Shown here piece by piece: positions 32,141-44,934 of a stretch of DNA of 64,000 bases (positions within the stretch are counted from its first letter, which is position 1; each line of letters begins with the position of its first letter). Location of the stretch: NCBI GenBank assembly GCA_011799875.1, contig CM022297.1, positions 537,061,711 to 537,125,710 of the forward strand. The letters run 5' to 3'. Under the pieces are notes generated by a model. That model was not told the origin of the DNA, ran no database searches, and saw only the letters and a program-made list of their open reading frames with translations. This DNA is from Thinopyrum elongatum. Taxonomy: Eukaryota; Streptophyta; Magnoliopsida; Poales; Poaceae. Position numbers and translations under genes: made by a program.

Positions 32141-32700
32141 GAAGCCCTCGGGCCTGGCTCATACGTGCTGTCGGGCATCGTTGGGGCAGGCCCTAACAAT
32201 GCATAGGCAAACACTAGAGTTACGCCGCGGCGGAGCCTTCTTTTGAGATCTTCTTTGCTTCTTCCTTAACCTCGAGCTTAGCCGAGTCCATGGCCTTCCT
32301 GTAGACTGTGCGGCGCCCAACGCGATGGGGCCGTGCCTGTAGTGGCCCGTGAATGGCCTTTATTCATGGGTTGGTAACTGCCATTTCACGCCTCCCACTA
32401 CGCCCGACTCCCCCGCCACGTACGCCGCATGCATAGCGTAGGGTAGGTAACGGAGGCGTGGGGTGTGGAAAGGAGTGCCATGGCAGAAACCCACGCGCCC
32501 TTGATTGGCGCGGGGAGGGCGGCCGACGACTCCGGCCGTTGCCAGTAGCATTGACGAGCCAGATTTGAAGGAGCTCTCCTAGAGAGGGTAGAGGGCCAGC
32601 CCCCGGCCTTCCTGCGCTCGGCTATAAAAGGGGAGCACGAGGTGAAGGAGAGGCATCTCTACGCACCTTCTCTTCTTCTCTGTTCTTCTCCTTTCCCACC
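32141..32700. other. Region inside the 3' LTR of F, with antisense promoter
   Basis: This non-coding stretch carries a TATA-like GCTATAAAAG at 32621-32630 and a pyrimidine-rich leader before the ATG at 32701. Confidence 0.55.
32622..32630 (+). promoter_or_regulatory. TATA box for the antisense gene of element F
   Basis: CTATAAAAG lies 71-79 bases upstream of the ATG at 32701, opposite to the element's own transcript. The distance fits a plant core promoter with a short leader. Confidence 0.5.
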
Positions 32701-33480
32701 ATGCCAAGGGGACGAGGTCCGGGGGAGCCCCCGGACGTTGGCCCGAGGACAGCGATGTCGGAGGCTTGTGTTGGTGCCCGGGGGGTGAGTCTAGTCTGAG
32801 ACTGCAGGAGCAGAGGTGGTTGTAGCCGGCGACGGGATAGTCGCCGTTGTCATTTCAGTGGTGCCCTTAACGGCGATTCGTCCCTCCGTCGAGCCCGTCG
32901 TCCGGGGCACAAAAGCTGCCTCCGCTCCGGACTCCGGGAACCCTATAGGTTGGTGGTGGAGTCTTCAGGGCTCCTGTTGCCTGCTGGAGGTGTCGCGTCC
33001 AGCGCCCTCAGTCACCCCGGCGCCGCCATCTTCGGCGGGGGCGGGGGTGACGCTGAAGATGAGGACGCTATCTTGCGCGCCAAGGTGGGGGCAAGATTCC
33101 CAGCGCTCCTTGGGCACCGCCGCCACCACCATCTGCCACCCCTGGGAGGGTGATGGGCTGGAGGTCTGCCGCTCCTCGGGAGCGACAGTGACGAGGAGGA
33201 AATCGGCGAAGACGAGGAAGGCGGGTGGCGGGCCGTCAAGTCGGAGTACGATGGCACCGACGCCTTCGTCTCGTATTGCCCGCCCGCTGCCCCATCTTTC
33301 GGCTCCTCCCCCGGTACCATCATCACCAGCCCCTTCTGGACGGCTGCCGGGGGATGTTCTCTTGGTGTCTTCTGCTGCGCGCGCCTCGCCTAGGTGCCCC
33401 TTTTGCCCTCTTCGCACCCGTGGTGTATCCTGTAGAGGGGAGGAAAACGGGGGCATCACAAGGCACTTATCTCTTTTAAG
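32701..33480 (+). pseudogene. Putative small antisense gene of element F
   Basis: The ATG at 32701 encodes MPRGRGPGEPPDVGPRTAMS, with a basic PRGRGP start like a weak AT-hook, and meets a stop near 32797-32799. Further right one frame has an acidic, coding-like run (SDSDEEEIGEDEEGGWRAVK) near 33180-33240. The pieces are in different frames, so splicing or frameshifts must be assumed. A possible poly(A) signal (AATGAAAAAA) is at 33576-33585. It shares no clear domain with the antisense genes of A and C beyond its place near the 3' LTR and its strand. Coding status is uncertain. Confidence 0.35.
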
Positions 33481-34278
33481 GTCATAAGCTTGTAGGCACT
33501 TGCCAATTTTTAAACTTTGTAATCCCTTGCCTACGCTTGTATTCTGTATGAATTGTACTTGCTAATTAACATATTAATGAAAAAAGAGTGCCTGCCGGGT
33601 TGTTTTGTGCGTGAGCGAGACTCACACCAAGGAATGAGTCCTTGTTACTTTCAAGTAAACAATGTCTCCCGGCAACACGCCTTGCCGTCCTCCTGCTCTC
33701 TGCTACGACTACGCCTTCGCCCTTGGCGTGGGTAGGATCGAAAGTAGGATTAGGACCTTCGTTCGCCACCCCCCTTCCCACCGCACTATGACCAACTCCT
33801 AACCAAAACAGAGTTTTGGCATAGGAAGGAGGGAGCACAGTGGTGTGGGGACGACCAAAGTTTCGTACGTTCAAGTTTCATACAGAAGTATGCTGAGGAG
33901 GGCGAAGGGAACTTATCTGAGTTTGTTGTCCCCGTCAGTCTTGATTTGCCGAGGCTGGGGTGCCGATTCATCTCCTTCCCTTCCCAAGGGGTTCTGCTGC
34001 AGCGTAGGTGCAGTCTCTGAACCAAAGAAGCCTGGAGGAGACAATATGATACACACACCCGACCTCTATGTTAGGGATTAGTTGCTATTAAGCATTACTA
34101 TCAACCCTATCAAAGAGAAAGCTCAGTCTAACATGCATGTTAGTTCCTAGGGCGCCAGCGCTTTGTTTATTTATCTGTTGCTCAGGGTCTGCGCCTGGCT
34201 TTGTACAAAGGGTTACATGCAACATCGGCAAGGCTTGTACAAAAGGTGGCTGCCGGGGCAGGGCCCGGCAGCCGCGCC
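33481..34278. other. Spacer of element F between antisense gene and integrase end
   Basis: No gene is supported here on either strand. Confidence 0.6.
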
Positions 34279-34876
34279 TTATGGGTAGAACTTGCGAATA
34301 TGCTCAATGTTCCATGAGTTTTGCACCTTGGTGCCATCTTTGGTCTCCAGATGGACTGAGCCTGGTCTGGTGACTCGTACTACCCGGTAAGGGCCTTCCC
34401 ACTTCAGCGTCAACTTGTTGGAACCCTTGGCGGACAAAACACGCCTAAGGACAAGGTCGCCTTCCTCAAGGCTCCGGGCATGCACACTGCGGCTATGTTA
34501 GCGACGCAGGGCTTGTTGGTATCGTGCAGCACGTACAGCTACCCGGAGACGATCTTCCTCGAGGAGCATGGCATCATCATGCCGTAGCTGCGTCTGTGCT
34601 ACTTCGTCGTAGGCGAGCACTCAAGGTGACCCGTATATGAGTTTCGTGGGGAGCACTACTTCTGCCCCGTATATGAGGGAGAAGGGGGTCTGCCCAGTGG
34701 CTCGATTCGGTGTCGTATGGTGGGACCAAAGAACCACCAGTAGCTCATCAATCCAGCGCCTTTCGCACTTCTGAAGCTTGTCAAAGGTTCTTGTCTTGAG
34801 TCCTCGCAGCACTTCAGTATTCATTCTCTCGCCTTAACCATTGCTCCGGGGATGAGCAACGGAAGCGAAAGAGACC
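34279..34876 (-). pseudogene. Integrase C-terminal part of element F (left of element G)
   Basis: This is the 3' end of pol on the element's sense strand. It holds the end of the integrase core (RMNTEVLRGLKTRTFDKLQK, VLWSHHTTPNRATGQTPFSL, IYGAEVVLPTKL). The GPY/F-type domain (LTLKWEGPYRVVRVTRPGSV) follows, ending SWNIEHIRKFYP at 34279. A stop near 34838 lies next to the expected catalytic glutamate, and a second stop lies near 34619-34621. Element G separates it from the rest of integrase. Confidence 0.85.
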
Positions 34877-37050
34877 TGTAGGGTAACGCAGCAGAAAACG
34901 AAAATTTTCCGACCTACGCACCAGCCCAGGACCACTATGGAGACTGCATACAAGGTTTGATCATTTTCGTTACCGACTCGTAGCGCAGCGGAAGTAAAGT
35001 CGATGACGATCGGCGGTGCTGATCCCCGCAGCTAGGATTTACAACCTCCCAACCGCGAGGATGTATACCCTCGTCTTCCCTTCGGACAGCCCTCCGGGAG
35101 GCGGTCGAACAGTCCCCCAGACGATGTCGCGGACAGCCCTTCGGGAGGACCTTCGAAACTCGAACGGTCACTCGGACAGCCCTTCGGGAGGACTCACAGA
35201 ACTCGGACCGTCACTTGGACAGCCCTTCGGGAGGCACTCTCGAACAGCCCCTCGGGCACTAAGATCGAAACTACGACCTCTCTACAGAGTTGCACACATA
35301 CGGTGTCAGCTATCCGGCAGGGCTTCGCCGTCCAGAACTAGTTCCTGCCGGAACCCAGACAGCCTTTCGGCTCTACGAAACTCTTTTCGTGGGAGGGAGA
35401 GAGAAGCCAAATAACATCTTGGCATGTGTATGAGATCAAGGGATGAGCAAATGGCTGCCAAGATCACTCCTATATATAGGCAAGCCAAGGGGTAAAATTG
35501 TCACACAAAAACCCCAAAGTGCCCTTGGAATATCCCTTTCCAAAAGGGCATATGCCATATGGGAGTGCCATGTGGAGCACCATGGTGCTCCACCTCCTTG
35601 GCCGGCCACCCTTGGGGGGGGGACCCCCCCATGAGGTGCCATGCCCTCCTTCCCCTTCTAGAAGGCCCTTTTGGAATTTCCAAAAAGGTGCTTTCCATAA
35701 AAATTCCCAAAAAGCACTTTCACTATTCATGACGACATTTTTCAGCGTCCGTTCGAACTGAAAATATTTATGTGGGCTTAGAACAATTCCAGTACCCACT
35801 AAAATAATTTTCAACGCGTTCTGGAACAATTCCAGATTAGTGATTTTCATCTGCGAAAAGCATCTGAAGCGGTTCCGGCAGCTCCGAAACATTTCCGGTT
35901 TTTCTTCCAGAAAATTCCCAGAAGTTTCCAGAATGATTCTGGCACCCTCCAAGAATTATCAGGCATGTGCCGAAACCATTTTGACTTAATGGTATCCTCT
36001 GAAACAACTTTTCAGTTTCACCGGAACTCATGCGGTGACCTCTCTCTGCGGAACTTTTCCGCTGTCCGAAACTTTTCGGTGTCCGAAACTTTTTCGGTGA
36101 TTTTCTCTCAGACTCCCTGTCTAGTATTCAGCAGATAGATGACCCTTAAGCGTGTGACCCTATAGGTTCGGTGAAGTATAGACATGACCTGGAACCCCTT
36201 CCGATCAATGATCAACATCGGAGCCGTGGACACCCATATTGACCCCTATACCCACACGAATGAATATTCGAGTGAACCTCCAGTTGCCGTGTGCTATTCC
36301 TGTTGCTTCGCGATATGTTACAAATACCCGAGGTGACACATGTTGGCATTCCCGTGGATCAACAACTTGTCCACTATGCTAGTTACCTCGTTACCGGTAT
36401 TGTTCTCTTTTCTCGTTACCGTGTTCCGGCATCCCCGTGATCAAATCACAAAGTGTCTGGCCAGACGATGATGGATACCGTAACACCGAGAGGGCCCAGA
36501 GATATCTCTCCATCGTCGGAGGAGCAAATCCCAATCTTGAGCTATCAAGTTACTTGACATACTTTCCCATGAACCCGTAAGCCGCCGTAATAGCCATCCA
36601 GTTACGGATGACGTTTAACAAACCCCAAAGTTCATGAATCAAGCATGAAGAAACTCGATACTCTCATGGTCTGAGGAATCATGCAAACATTAACCATCTC
36701 TGTGTTATTAACCATAAACTTGTGACGAATGTATCTCATAGCATAACATCAATTCGGGTCGATTCAACACAAATGTTCTGCTAACATTGTGCCCTCAAAG
36801 TTGCTGGCATAGACATGCCCATGATCAGGAAAACAGAACCATCATGCAACACTTGAGCTAGCCTTAGAGGCTAGACTAGGAATACATTTTACCGTTTATT
36901 ATTCCACACATGCATATGAGTCTTCCTCTGAGCCTCGTTTTATTTGCAGACTCGAGAACCATAGCAGTTATAGCATGGAACATAAACCTAATTATGAACA
37001 CGGAGATAAATAATAACATTTATTATTGCCTCTAGGGCATATCTCCTACA
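34877..37050 (-). repeat. 3' LTR of element G (left)
   Basis: It begins TGTAGGGTAACGCAGC and ends ATATCTCCTACA. A minus-strand TATA box (CCTATATATAGG) is at about 35470-35480. It contains five GGACAGCCCTTCGGGAGG-type repeats and three small hairpins near 36048-36097. Confidence 0.93.
35084..35259. repeat. Five short palindromic repeats in the G LTR
   Basis: GGACAGCCCTTCGGGAGG or a close variant occurs at 35084, 35131, 35174, 35217 and 35242, at spacings of 25-47 bases. The core CCCTTCGGG can form a small stem-loop. The right LTR repeats this 7494 bases downstream. Confidence 0.85.
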
Positions 37051-37062
37051 GACTCCCACTTG
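37051..37062 (-). promoter_or_regulatory. Polypurine tract of element G
   Basis: The minus strand reads CAAGTGGGAGTC directly before the 3' LTR. Confidence 0.75.
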
Positions 37063-40000
37063 CACTAGAGTTAATAATCTAGTTAATGCTAATGCACTTT
37101 ACACCTGTGGCACACCGGTGTAAATATGCTTCGCTTGTGGTATAGCCTGATGTCCAACGAATCTGACGACTTCAGATCTGTGTGTATCTTTGCATATCCT
37201 CACGTTTTCACGCTTTCACAAAATTCGTATTTTGTGTGGACTTGGCTTGGTATGTATGCGAATCATAGGTCGAACCTGGATTCCTCAGACTGAGTTATGG
37301 AGCAACGACTTGCAGTAGTGTCCCATTGACAAAAGCCATCTTGGAACCATACTAAGTTCATGAATGAACTATATGATTCAACATCTTCTTTGTCGCTTTA
37401 AAAGCGGCAACATACTTCGCCCCTGTTATAGAATTCGCCACAGTAACTTGTTTGGAACAATTTCCAACTACCGTGCCACCATATTGTGTATTGCACAAAA
37501 CCCTTAACTTAAATCAAAAATCGCTTGGAGCATGGATGAAGACTGTATCGATGTAACCTTTTACAACGAACTCTTCATGATCTCTGCTTGCGAGAAAACA
37601 TGTCATCAGTGCTACTATAGTACTCAATGACCCTTTTTCACTGTTGTCCCTTGATCAATACTTTTGATCACTTTGGTATCTATACTCGCAACAACTTTGG
37701 GAGTATTGGACATATCTGGTTGTTTTTACATACCATGGAATACAAGATTAATCCAAACACAAGAGTGTGTGGAATCTCCATCATGTATTTTGCTCATCAG
37801 TGTTTTGGGACACCGAGTCTTGCAAAAACTCTTTCCATGTGACTTCGGCAAGAATCACTCCTTGACGTTTTTAATGCTAAAAGGTTTTAGCATCTTGTCA
37901 ATATGTATCTTTGCTCAGCCCTATTAGGTAAATCTATCTCCATAGATCATCATGCCTAATATAAAGGCTATTTAGCCCAAGCACTTCATTGAAAAACTAT
38001 TTTTAAATGAAGTCCTAATTCGTGTCAAGAATATTAATTCCAATTAACAATGTGTCAAGCACACAAGGTTTTTAGAAATGTTATTATGTTCCCACTTACT
38101 TTCTTGAATCACAAGCATCTTCGTTACCCATTGATGAAGTCAAAACCCTTTTAACCATATCATCAAAACACGAAGATTCCAACTCCATTTTGCCCTCTTC
38201 TATCCATCGCTGGAACTCTGAAGTTTGCATACTTACTAGCATCCTTTGGACTGACAAAATACCTTGGATTGTATCACATGCAAGTCCTTGGTTTTATTTC
38301 CATCGGATGGAAATCCTTTCGTCATCCTTGTTTCATATCTCATGATTGAAATATGTATTAATTGCTAGTTCAACCCGAACCGACTTTAAGCATCGCTACG
38401 GTGAAGTAACCTCATCGTAGTCAACTCCTTGAACTTGTATATTGCAACAAGTCGAGCTTTATGGATAAAACATTTTTATTCGTATCAGTTATAGTTCCAT
38501 AAATATTCGTCAGACTCTAAGTCTTCCGAAAGGTGTATCAAGGTTTTAATCTTGAATCACTTATATGGAAACTATCTCGGATTGTATTGGCATTTAGCCA
38601 ATTCCGGAGTCAGGGCCCACCAATGCTTCCTTGTGTATCGTAGGTATACTGTTGTCTAACAACAATATCTCGTTTGCGCACCTGAGAGGTTTGCACGAGC
38701 CTTTGCCTACGTGGTTCAGCTGCAAGTTCGACCGAATTCCATACATTTTATTGTAGAGACTTCCGTATCAGTCGCAGTAGGAAACTCCGGAATTACTTCC
38801 AAGGTCTCTTTCCTTTGAGCTGATGACGAAGATACTGTTTATCTCGTCGAGTTGCACTATTCTCCCACTCACCTTTTTGAAAGAACCATTTTCTTCAAAA
38901 AGCATACCGTTCTTTGTGGCAAACCTATTTGCCTCGGTATAGTGAGGGAGGAATACCCAATGACTTGGGATAACCTACAAAGTAGCACTTGTCTGATTTG
39001 GAATAGGTTTATAACCTTTTACACAAGCCCCATATTCCAAATGTTAAGAAAAGATATAACATGGTTGGGCGTACCATACCATGGTGTCATTTCAACAGAC
39101 CTGATGGAGCTCTTTTCAGTGTAAAAGCCGTAGTCTCTAAAGCATCACCTTTTAAAAGGGATAATGGCAAATTTATTTATGTCATCTTTGATCTTACCAT
39201 GTCATAAATGGTTCGATTACATCTTCACGAACTTTCCACTCACAGTGGTGTTCCGGGAGGTGTAAGTTATGAAACTCTTTTCACAACTCATCAGACATTC
39301 GCTAAACTTGTAACTCAAATATTTCTTTCTGCAATCGAATTGTAGAAACATAATTTTCTTGTTACAATAACTTCTACTTCATTTTGAAAACCTTTCAAAT
39401 GATTTCAAAAGATCCAGACTTACGTCTCATCAAGTAAATATCCATATATCTACTTGAGTCATTTCTGAAGATAGATAAATCCACTACTTGCAACAACATT
39501 GATTTGACTACATACATCAAAATGTATGATCACCAATAAGTTCTTTGCTCGTTCCTTATGGCCTGTGAACGGTATTTCAGTCACTTCACTTTTCGGAGGA
39601 AAGTTGCAAGTGTCAGATGATTCAAAATCAAACGACTTCAAAATCCATCATAATGGAATTTTCCATGCGGGTTTCTCCAATGTGACCAAATGTAGCGCCA
39701 CACTTGTGTGGTATTCTTTTAGTCTTGTGACATTTAGCGTCAGTGTTATGGATGTATCATATTACCATCAATATTCATAACATACGTCCCATCGAGGATG
39801 GAAGTATGGCCCTCATGTTATTCATAATACTGAACAACAATTGTTCTTCTATGAACAATTATTTTGCAACAAACATTGTGCAAAGGGCTAGAGTGTATGA
39901 AACTCTAAAATGAATTATGAAACTAAACCCAGAGGTAATGTATTATTATTAATATTCATAACATACATCTCATTCATAATGAAAGTATGGCCCTTATGTT

Positions 40001-42351
40001 ATTCATAACATCGAACATCAAAAGTTCTCTTATGAACAACCTTCTTGCAAGATACCTTATGCAATGGGCTAGAGTTTGTGAAACTTTAAATGAATTATGA
40101 AAATGAATACAGACGGTAATACACCGATGGAAGGTATAGTAACATTTACTATGTTCCCTGTGTATACCTAAACCTCATTTCTGGCTAGTCTTTTAGGCCA
40201 TAGTAGTTCTTACATCGAATTGCAACAGAATGCAATCGAGCGGGTATCTTTGTGATTGTCTCACAATACCCAAGAATTAGTGATTAACATGCTTTAACCA
40301 TAATTCCCAAGAACTATATCTTTTACCAGCCTTCTATACATCAAAAACTTGTATGACATTCATACATGAGCTGGATATTCCTGTCTTCTTTATTTTTGCC
40401 TTTATACTTCTAACAGTTTAACTTTCAATATTTCTCCTACTCTCAGAAGAAGCACTCAACTTAATAGTGGCGTTAGCCCCGGACTTCCTAGGTGTGTAAG
40501 TCACACTAACACCCTTCGGACACTTCCTTTCTCTTTAAGTTGTTGTTTTATTCACCTTTCATCATATGACAGGCGTTCTACTGGATCCCTCTCTTATCAG
40601 TCTAATGCATAGTAAACTCTTTTACTAATAGTTTGCAAACAAACATTGCTTTGGATATCTCATATCTTTTAGCCTTTGTCTGTCTCTGAAAATGATTTTC
40701 AGATTTCCATGAATATCACATAACTATCCAAACTTTCGAAGTTCGGGTCTCATGGAAGCAAATGTATTGCACTTGACTGAAACGGAATTCTAGCTTTTGG
40801 ATCGAAGGACGAGAGTCACATGATCCATAGCATAAGCGAAACAATACCGAAAGTATGCGATAGGACAAAGTCCTTCTCGGCACTCTTGAGGACAATCCTC
40901 ACATTACGTTACCAACCGTAAAGTTTTAACCAGATATTTAATAGCTATTCAATTTAAACAGGGAAGGTGGAAATGCGAGCCATTTATTCTACAACTATTA
41001 TGCAAACCACACTTAGACAGTGTTCATATTTAATTGCACTGAGAATTGAACAAGTTAATTCAACAGTGCTCTCCCACTCAAATCAATATCTCTCATAATT
41101 GATTGTGAGTGATTCAAGATCCGCATTTCAATTCAACGCCATTGACGGGTTCATCACTGATGACGTGAATTTCAATCGGTAGGCCAACTTGCCAATCACA
41201 TCTCTATGTGACTCTTGTCCATCTTTCGATGCATGTGTTCCGAGCTCAGGACTGTCCTGCCTGAACGTCAAGACAACCAAGTGATCACGCAGTGAGGTCT
41301 GACCTTCACCCGCCTTACACCTCTCTAATCGTTCGTGCTCATGTGTACATGGCGCACCCCGAAAAGATACGTGTTGTAGACGGTGCTACACTTGGGAGAA
41401 CACTAACTACTTGATATTTTGTGAGAGATCACCCTAATAAAAGCAACTACCGCGCAATCAAGAAGGGTGCATCATAAGGGATAAACATCTCAGGCAATTC
41501 ATAATTAGCATGATATGGTATAGCCCTTTCTGACGGAGAAGTCTTGTATTTCTTCGTCTCCGGCATTCGCGTCGGTGTTCACCTTCACGAAGATTGCCAC
41601 CACCTTGTCGATGCAGCAGATAATATTGCTATCTCTATAGCTAATAAAATAATGCATTACACAAGGTTGACACACAGATCATTTAAAGTGCAATCATATG
41701 GCTCCAGCCATCATGCCGAATCATGACACGCAGGTCATGTTAATCAATTTACATCATATAGTCATCTCATACATAATCAAATTATTATGAGCACTGCTAT
41801 ACCACATCACATGCACATGCAAACCCTCCTGCAAAACCAAGTTAGACGCCTCTAATTGGTTCATGCAAAAACTTGTTTTACGTGGCTTCTAAGGTTTCGA
41901 AACAAACCGAAGCTACCAACGTCCATCATCAAGTATGATAATCCAAGTCGCTAGATTAACTTTCCAGGGTGTATGAAAACCGAGATAATAAAATCTCGAG
42001 CCCCATACTAAACTTCGTCATACGCATGACCCCCGTGCAGATCATATCTGCATTGCCCTTTCGTTTGCGAAATTTCATCTTTCTTTTTAACTACGGTGGA
42101 ATTCAATGAACTGTTAGCACTTCATTGATCAATCAGGATCGCGGATTGCCAGAACCTTGAAACTCCACCATACTGTTATCAAGATCAGAAATATGCAAAT
42201 TCCAGGGAAGCAACAAGAACATCAGGTAACAGATTTCATCTGCTACCCGCACAAATAATTTTCAGTAATAGAACTCATCTACTACCTAATTATATTGTGC
42301 AACACCCATACATCTCTATGTATTCTAGATCGCAACCTGCATCTACGCATA

Positions 42352-42369
42352 GCACGGCTCATGATGCCA
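42352..42369 (-). promoter_or_regulatory. Primer binding site of element G
   Basis: TGGCATCATGAGCCGTGC on the minus strand, one base from the 5' LTR. It resembles the initiator-Met site TGGTATCAGAGC with a substitution and an extra base. Confidence 0.65.
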
Positions 42370-42370
42370 C

Positions 42371-44543
42371 TGTAGGGTAACGCAGCAGAAAACGAAAATT
42401 TTCCGACCTACGCACCAGCCCAGGACCACTATGGAGACTGCATACAAGGTTTGATCATTTTCGTTACCGACTCGTAGCGCAGCGGAAGTAAAGTCGATGA
42501 CGATCGGCGGTGCTGATCCCCGCAGCTAGGATTTACAACCTCCCAACCGCGAGGATGTATACCCTCGTCTTCCCTTCGGACAGCCCTCCGGGAGGCGGTC
42601 GAACAATCCCCCAGACGATGTCGCGGACAGCCCTTCGGGAGGACCTTCGAAACTCGAACGGTCACTCGGACAGCCCTTCGGGAGGACTCACAGAACTCGG
42701 ACCGTCACTTGGACAGCCCTTCGGGAGGCACTCTCGAACAGCCCCTCGGGCACTAAGATCGAAACTACGACCTCTCTACAGAGTTGCACACATACGGTGT
42801 CAGCTATCCGGCAGGGCTTCGCCGTCCAGAACTAGTTCCTGCCGGAACCCAGACAGCCTTTCGGCTCTACGAAACTCTTTTCGTGGGAGGGAGAGAGAAG
42901 CCAGATAACATCTTGGCATGTGTATGAGATCAAGGGATGAGCAAATGGCTGCCAAGATCACTCCTATATATAGGCAAGCCAAGGGGTAAAATTGTCACAC
43001 AAAAACCCCAAAGTGCCCTTGGAATATCCCTTTCCAAAAGGGAATATGCCATATGGGAGTGCCATGTGGAGCACCATGGTGCTCCACCTCCTTGGCCGGC
43101 CACCCTTGGGGGGGACCCCCCCCATGAGGTGCCATGCCCTCCTTCCCCTTCTAGAAGGCCCTTTTGGAATTTCCAAAAAGGTGCTTTCCATAAAAATTCC
43201 CAAAAAGCACTTTCACTATTCATGACGACATTTTTCAGCGTCCGTTCGAACTGAAAATATTTATGTGGGCTTAGAACAATTCCAGTACCCACTAAAATAA
43301 TTTTCAACGCGTTCTGGAACAATTCCAGATTAGTGATTTTCATCTGCGAAAAGCATCTGAAGCGGTTCCGGCAGCTCCGAAACATTTCCGGTTTTTCTTC
43401 CAGAAAATTCCCAGAAGTTTCCAGAATGATTCTGGCACCCTCCAAGAATTATCAGGCATGTGCCGAAACCATTTTGACTTAATGGTATCCTCTGAAACAA
43501 CTTTTCAGTTTCACCGGAACTCATCCGGTGACCTCTCTCTGCGGAACTTTTCCGCTGTCCGAAACTTTTCGGTGTCCGAAACTTTTTCGGTGATTTTCTC
43601 TCAGACTCCCTGTCTAGTATTCAGCAGATAGATGACCCTTAAGCGTGTGACCCTATAGTTTCGGTGAAGTATAGACATGACCTGGAACCCCTTCCGATCA
43701 ATGATCAACATCGGAGCCGTGGACACCCATATTGACCCCTATACCCACACGAATGAATATTCGAGTGAACCTCCAGTTGCCGTGTGCTATTCCTGTTGCT
43801 TCGCGATATGTTACAAATACCCGAGGTGAGACATGTTGGCATTCCCGTGGATCAACAACTTGTCCACTATGCTAGTTACCTCGTTACCGGTATTGTTCTC
43901 TTTTCTCGTTACCGTGTTCCGGCATCCCCGTGATCAAATCACAAAGTGTCTGGCCAGACGATGATGGATACCGTAACACCGAGAGGGCCCAGAGATATCT
44001 CTCCATCGTCGGAGGAGCAAATCCCAATCTTGAGCTATCAAGTTACTTGACATACTTTCCCATGAACCCGTAAGCCGCCGTAATAGCCATCCAGTTACGA
44101 TTGACGTTTAACAAACCCCAAAGTTCATGAATCAAGCATGAAGAAACTCGATACTCTCATGGTCTGAGGAATCATGCAAACATTAACCATCTCTGTGTTA
44201 CTAACCATAAACTTGTGACGAATGTATCTCATAGCATAACATCAATTCGGGTCGATTCAACACAAATGTTCTGCTAACATTGTGCCCTCAAAGTTGCTGG
44301 CATAGACATGCCCATGATCAGGAAAACAGAACCATCATGCAACACTTGAGCTAGCCTTAGAGGCTAGACTAGGAATACATTTTACCGTTTATTATTCCAC
44401 ACATGCATATGAGTCTTCCTCTGAGCCTCGTTTTATTTGCAGACTCGAGAACCATAGCAGTTATAGCATGGAACATAAACCTAATTATGAACACGGAGAT
44501 AAATAATAACATTTATTATTGCCTCTAGGGCATATCTCCTACA
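42371..44543 (-). repeat. 5' LTR of element G (right)
   Basis: This is a near-identical copy of 34877-37050 with the same ends and the same internal repeats and TATA box. Confidence 0.93.
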
Positions 44544-44548
44544 AGACC

Positions 44549-44934
44549 TTGCTCCCAAGGCTTTCAATGTATTGGGTGAAGGCGCGGCTCATGAATTGGG
44601 TGCCGTTGTCGGTGATTACCTTGGCGGGCACTCTGAAATGACACACCAATCCTTTCAAGAACTTGACAGCGGCTTGTGCAGTCACCTTTCTCACTGGCTC
44701 TACTTCCGGCCACTTTGTAAACTTGTCGATTGCTACGAACAAGAATTCAAAGCACCCGGCAGCTCGGGGGAAGGGGCCCAGGATGTCGAGCCCCCAGACC
44801 AAAAACGGCCAGGATAGAGGGATCGTCTGGAGAGCCTGAGATGGCTGATGAATATTCTTGGAGTGGAACTGGCAGGCTTCACATCTGGTGACAAGCTCAA
44901 TCGCGTCTTGGTGGGCCGTGGGCCAGTAGAAACC
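44549..44934 (-). pseudogene. Integrase N-terminal and core part of element F (right of element G)
   Basis: On the minus strand this continues the RNase H frame through a TAG at 44935-44937. It includes the second half of the HHCC zinc domain (CEACQFHSKNIHQP). The core follows with two of the catalytic acids visible (GLDILGPFPRAAGC and VITDNGTQFMSRAF). It ends in SLGSK, where element G is inserted. The third catalytic residue would lie in the part left of G. Confidence 0.87.

Larger units (their letters stand above)
37051..42370 (-). pseudogene. Decayed interior of element G with Copia pol traces
   Basis: No frame exceeds about 90 codons. On the minus strand near 37580-37360 there are remnants of Copia RNase H: GNCSKQVTVANSITGAKYVA, followed by AFKATKKM, with stops on both sides. 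Antisense text at about 38390-39300 also looks like worn integrase/RT-linker sequence of Angela-type elements, judged from memory. The region was already non-coding when G inserted, because its LTRs are nearly identical. Confidence 0.7.
34877..44543 (-). mobile_element. Copia element G with decayed interior
   Basis: This is a 9667-bp minus-oriented element with AGACC duplications (34872-34876 and 44544-44548). LTRs of 2174 and 2173 bp differ at only about ten positions by eye. The primer site beside the right LTR (TGGCATCATGAGCC) resembles the initiator-Met site of Copia elements. The polypurine tract CAAGTGGGAGTC abuts the left LTR. The interior holds only traces of Copia pol on the minus strand, with no long open frame. 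The LTR start TGTAGGAGATATGCCCTAG resembles the Angela/BARE group in general form. Confidence 0.9.

Noticed and set aside
32965..33459. 164-codon minus-strand frame in element F
   Set aside because: It lies opposite the more plausible antisense unit and only reflects GC bias.
35084..35259. Regularly spaced short palindromes, CRISPR-like at first glance
   Set aside because: They lie in a plant Copia LTR, spacing is uneven, and spacers repeat in both LTRs.
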